Shown: piece after piece, positions 62,677 through 64,000 of the stretch
Position numbering within the stretch: the first letter of the stretch is position 1
How the letters are laid out: each line of letters opens with the position of its first letter
Source: Staphylococcus hominis subsp. hominis
Lineage (GTDB): Bacteria; Bacillota; Bacilli; Staphylococcales; Staphylococcaceae
Assembly (NCBI RefSeq): GCF_002901845.1
Contig: NZ_PPQE01000030.1
Span: forward strand, 218,421-282,420
Direction of reading: 5' to 3'
DNA: 64,000 nt
Program-made: the position numbers and the translations under genes
The notes under the pieces: generated by a model
The model's input: only the letters and a program-made list of their open reading frames with translations
Database searches by the model: none
What the model was told of the DNA's origin: nothing

Positions 62677-63957
62677 TTATTTAATATGTCTACTTTCATC
62701 TTTAATTAATGGTTTGTCTGGTGTAACGAAGAACCATAATACAGCTGCAATCACCGCTGGAATAATTAATAATTGGAATGTCATTGTCCAGCCAAGTGAT
62801 GATACTAATGCACCTGCTAAAAATGGACTGATTAACGCACCAATATTTCCCCATAAATTCATCCAACCCGATACTGTACCAGCAAAGTTACGTCCAATGT
62901 CATTTGCTGCTGCCCAACTCATTCCCATTGAAATACCCATACCACCTAAGCCAAGTGATAACCAAAAGATGGTCACATATAAGTTTTGTGTATGAACTGC
63001 AAAGAAGATGGAGATAGCAAATACGATAAAGCCAACAATTGCAATTAACCCTCTCGCTACAAAACGACTTTGACCGCTATGCAAAATTTTATCTGAAATC
63101 GCACCCGCAGATAAAATTAAAATAAACATAATAAACCATGGTAAAGCACTAATTGTCATATCTTTAAATTGTACATGATATTGCTCAGTTAAATAAGTAG
63201 GTAACCAAATTAAGAATAGAGCAATAACAAATTGAACTACGAAATATTGCCCTGCAATGGCATAGAAACTCATGCGTTTAAAAAATTGATTCCAAGGTGC
63301 TACGGATTTAGTTGTTTCTACTAAATCACGATGTTGCATGATATACTGTTTTTCTGCATCATTGACCATGCGATGTTGCTCAGGTAAATCTTTTGCAATA
63401 ATTGCCCAAAGTGCTGCAATCACAATACCAACTGCCCCAAAAATGTAGAATACGGCTTGCCAGTTAAATGCATTAACAATTGCGATAGTAATTACTGGTG
63501 CTAATACTGGACCGAAATATGATCCTGCTAACAACGCACTCGATGCTCTCCCTTTTTCATCTTTAGCAAACCAAGTTGAATTGAATACTGCATTAGATGG
63601 ATACATTGGCGCTTCTCCGATACCAAATAAGAAACGTACTAAATATAATAAACCATGATGTTTAATCATTCCCGTTAAAATTGTAAATGCACTCCACCAT
63701 AATAATGCGATTGAAATCATCTTACGTGGACCAAACTTCTCTGCTAACATACCTGAAGGCACTTGCATCAATGCATAACCTAGTGAGAAGAATGAAGCTA
63801 ATAAACCAAATTGTTGCTTTGTCATGTGAAGATCTTCCATCATTTGAGGTGCAATAAATGAGATATTAGATCTATCCATATATGCAATGACCCCAATAAT
63901 AAAGAATGCGATAGCGAAATACCAACGAACATTACTTTTCTTTTGTCTTTGTACCAT
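62677..63957 (-). CDS. ACS-family MFS transporter (anion:cation symporter, GudP/phthalate-like)
   Basis: A 426-residue MFS importer with 12 helices. The N-terminal helix contains VIAYMDRSNISFIAPQMMEDL, where D-R-x-N-I is the ACS signature. SLGYALMQVPSGMLAEKFGPRKM follows near residue 60 and FLFGIGEAPMYPSNAVFNSTWF near 115. Members take up sugar acids such as glucarate, galactonate or phthalate with H+ or Na+. The nearby gluconate genes are compatible with a sugar-acid substrate but do not prove it. Confidence 0.83.
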   Translation of the reverse strand: MVQRQKKSNVRWYFAIAFFIIGVIAYMDRSNISFIAPQMMEDLHMTKQQFGLLASFFSLGYALMQVPSGMLAEKFGPRKMISIALLWWSAFTILTGMIKHHGLLYLVRFLFGIGEAPMYPSNAVFNSTWFAKDEKGRASSALLAGSYFGPVLAPVITIAIVNAFNWQAVFYIFGAVGIVIAALWAIIAKDLPEQHRMVNDAEKQYIMQHRDLVETTKSVAPWNQFFKRMSFYAIAGQYFVVQFVIALFLIWLPTYLTEQYHVQFKDMTISALPWFIMFILILSAGAISDKILHSGQSRFVARGLIAIVGFIVFAISIFFAVHTQNLYVTIFWLSLGLGGMGISMGMSWAAANDIGRNFAGTVSGWMNLWGNIGALISPFLAGALVSSLGWTMTFQLLIIPAVIAAVLWFFVTPDKPLIKDESRHIK

Positions 63958-64000
63958 AATTTTTTCCTGCTTCCCTTTAAAGTTGTGTTGATTCTACTTA

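Noticed and set aside
1..64000. Search by eye for rRNA, tRNA, CRISPR arrays, insertion sequences and prophage genes.
   Set aside because: No tRNA-like cloverleaf, repeat-spacer array, transposase or phage structural gene was recognised. All long intergenic stretches were read on both strands.

Overview
The window is low-GC Gram-positive DNA with a gene content and order typical of Staphylococcus. It carries lytSR-lrgAB, a norB-type efflux pump, an opuC osmolyte transporter, kimA, an FmtA-like protein, gntRKP, gtaB/galU and relP. Strong AGGAGG-type ribosome binding sites and compact operons ending in U-tailed hairpins fit the same picture. A second yidC-type insertase and a ppx-ppk pair, with no large adhesin genes beside galU, suggest a coagulase-negative species rather than S. 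aureus. I cannot name the species from the sequence alone. No rRNA, tRNA, insertion sequence, prophage or CRISPR array was seen.

Layout. 1-2.3 kb: start of a cation diffusion facilitator gene, then a GtrA-like protein paired with a large polytopic membrane protein (minus strand). 2.4-6.7 kb: glycerate kinase with a membrane-anchored coiled-coil protein, a Bcr/CflA efflux pump and a C39-like protein. 6.7-16.1 kb: phosphoesterase, amino acid permease, Na+/H+ antiporter, KimA K+ importer, Flp-like serine hydrolase and a YidC2-like lipoprotein insertase. 16.1-23.5 kb: YagU-like protein, ketopantoate reductase family, NorB, then lytSR and lrgAB. 23.5-30.6 kb: opuCA-D behind a strong SigB-type promoter, butanediol dehydrogenase and an amino acid permease. 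30.7-40.1 kb: carboxylesterase, MFS pump, FetAB-type ABC transporter, two tandem CPBP proteases (one with altered catalytic motifs), an FMN glutamate-synthase-like protein, a lipoprotein and an M42 aminopeptidase. 40.1-48.2 kb: a complete Fst/PepA1-like type I toxin-antitoxin locus, two short-chain dehydrogenases, ppx-ppk, an M20 deacylase and two small unknown proteins. 48.4-51.8 kb: an AT-rich two-gene island (Nudix hydrolase plus a PLD-helicase with a long C-terminal region), the best candidate here for an accessory defence module. 51.9-64 kb: a structured small RNA, galU, gntRKP, a MerR regulator, alpha/beta hydrolase, the small alarmone synthetase RelP, a YdaT-like protein, a FUSC protein, an ABM-family monooxygenase and an ACS-family transporter.

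Much of the region serves cell-envelope and stress physiology: osmoprotection (OpuC, KimA, antiporter), control of membrane potential and murein hydrolases (LytSR/LrgAB), cell-wall esterase (Flp), drug efflux, and (p)ppGpp and polyphosphate metabolism. Carbon control is visible as cre-like sites before gntR, lrgA and the amino acid permease, plus a near-perfect GntR operator. The most interesting items are the unannotated 35-residue toxin with its antisense RNA, the helicase/Nudix pair, the roughly 155-nt RNA beside galU, and the SigB-type promoters.
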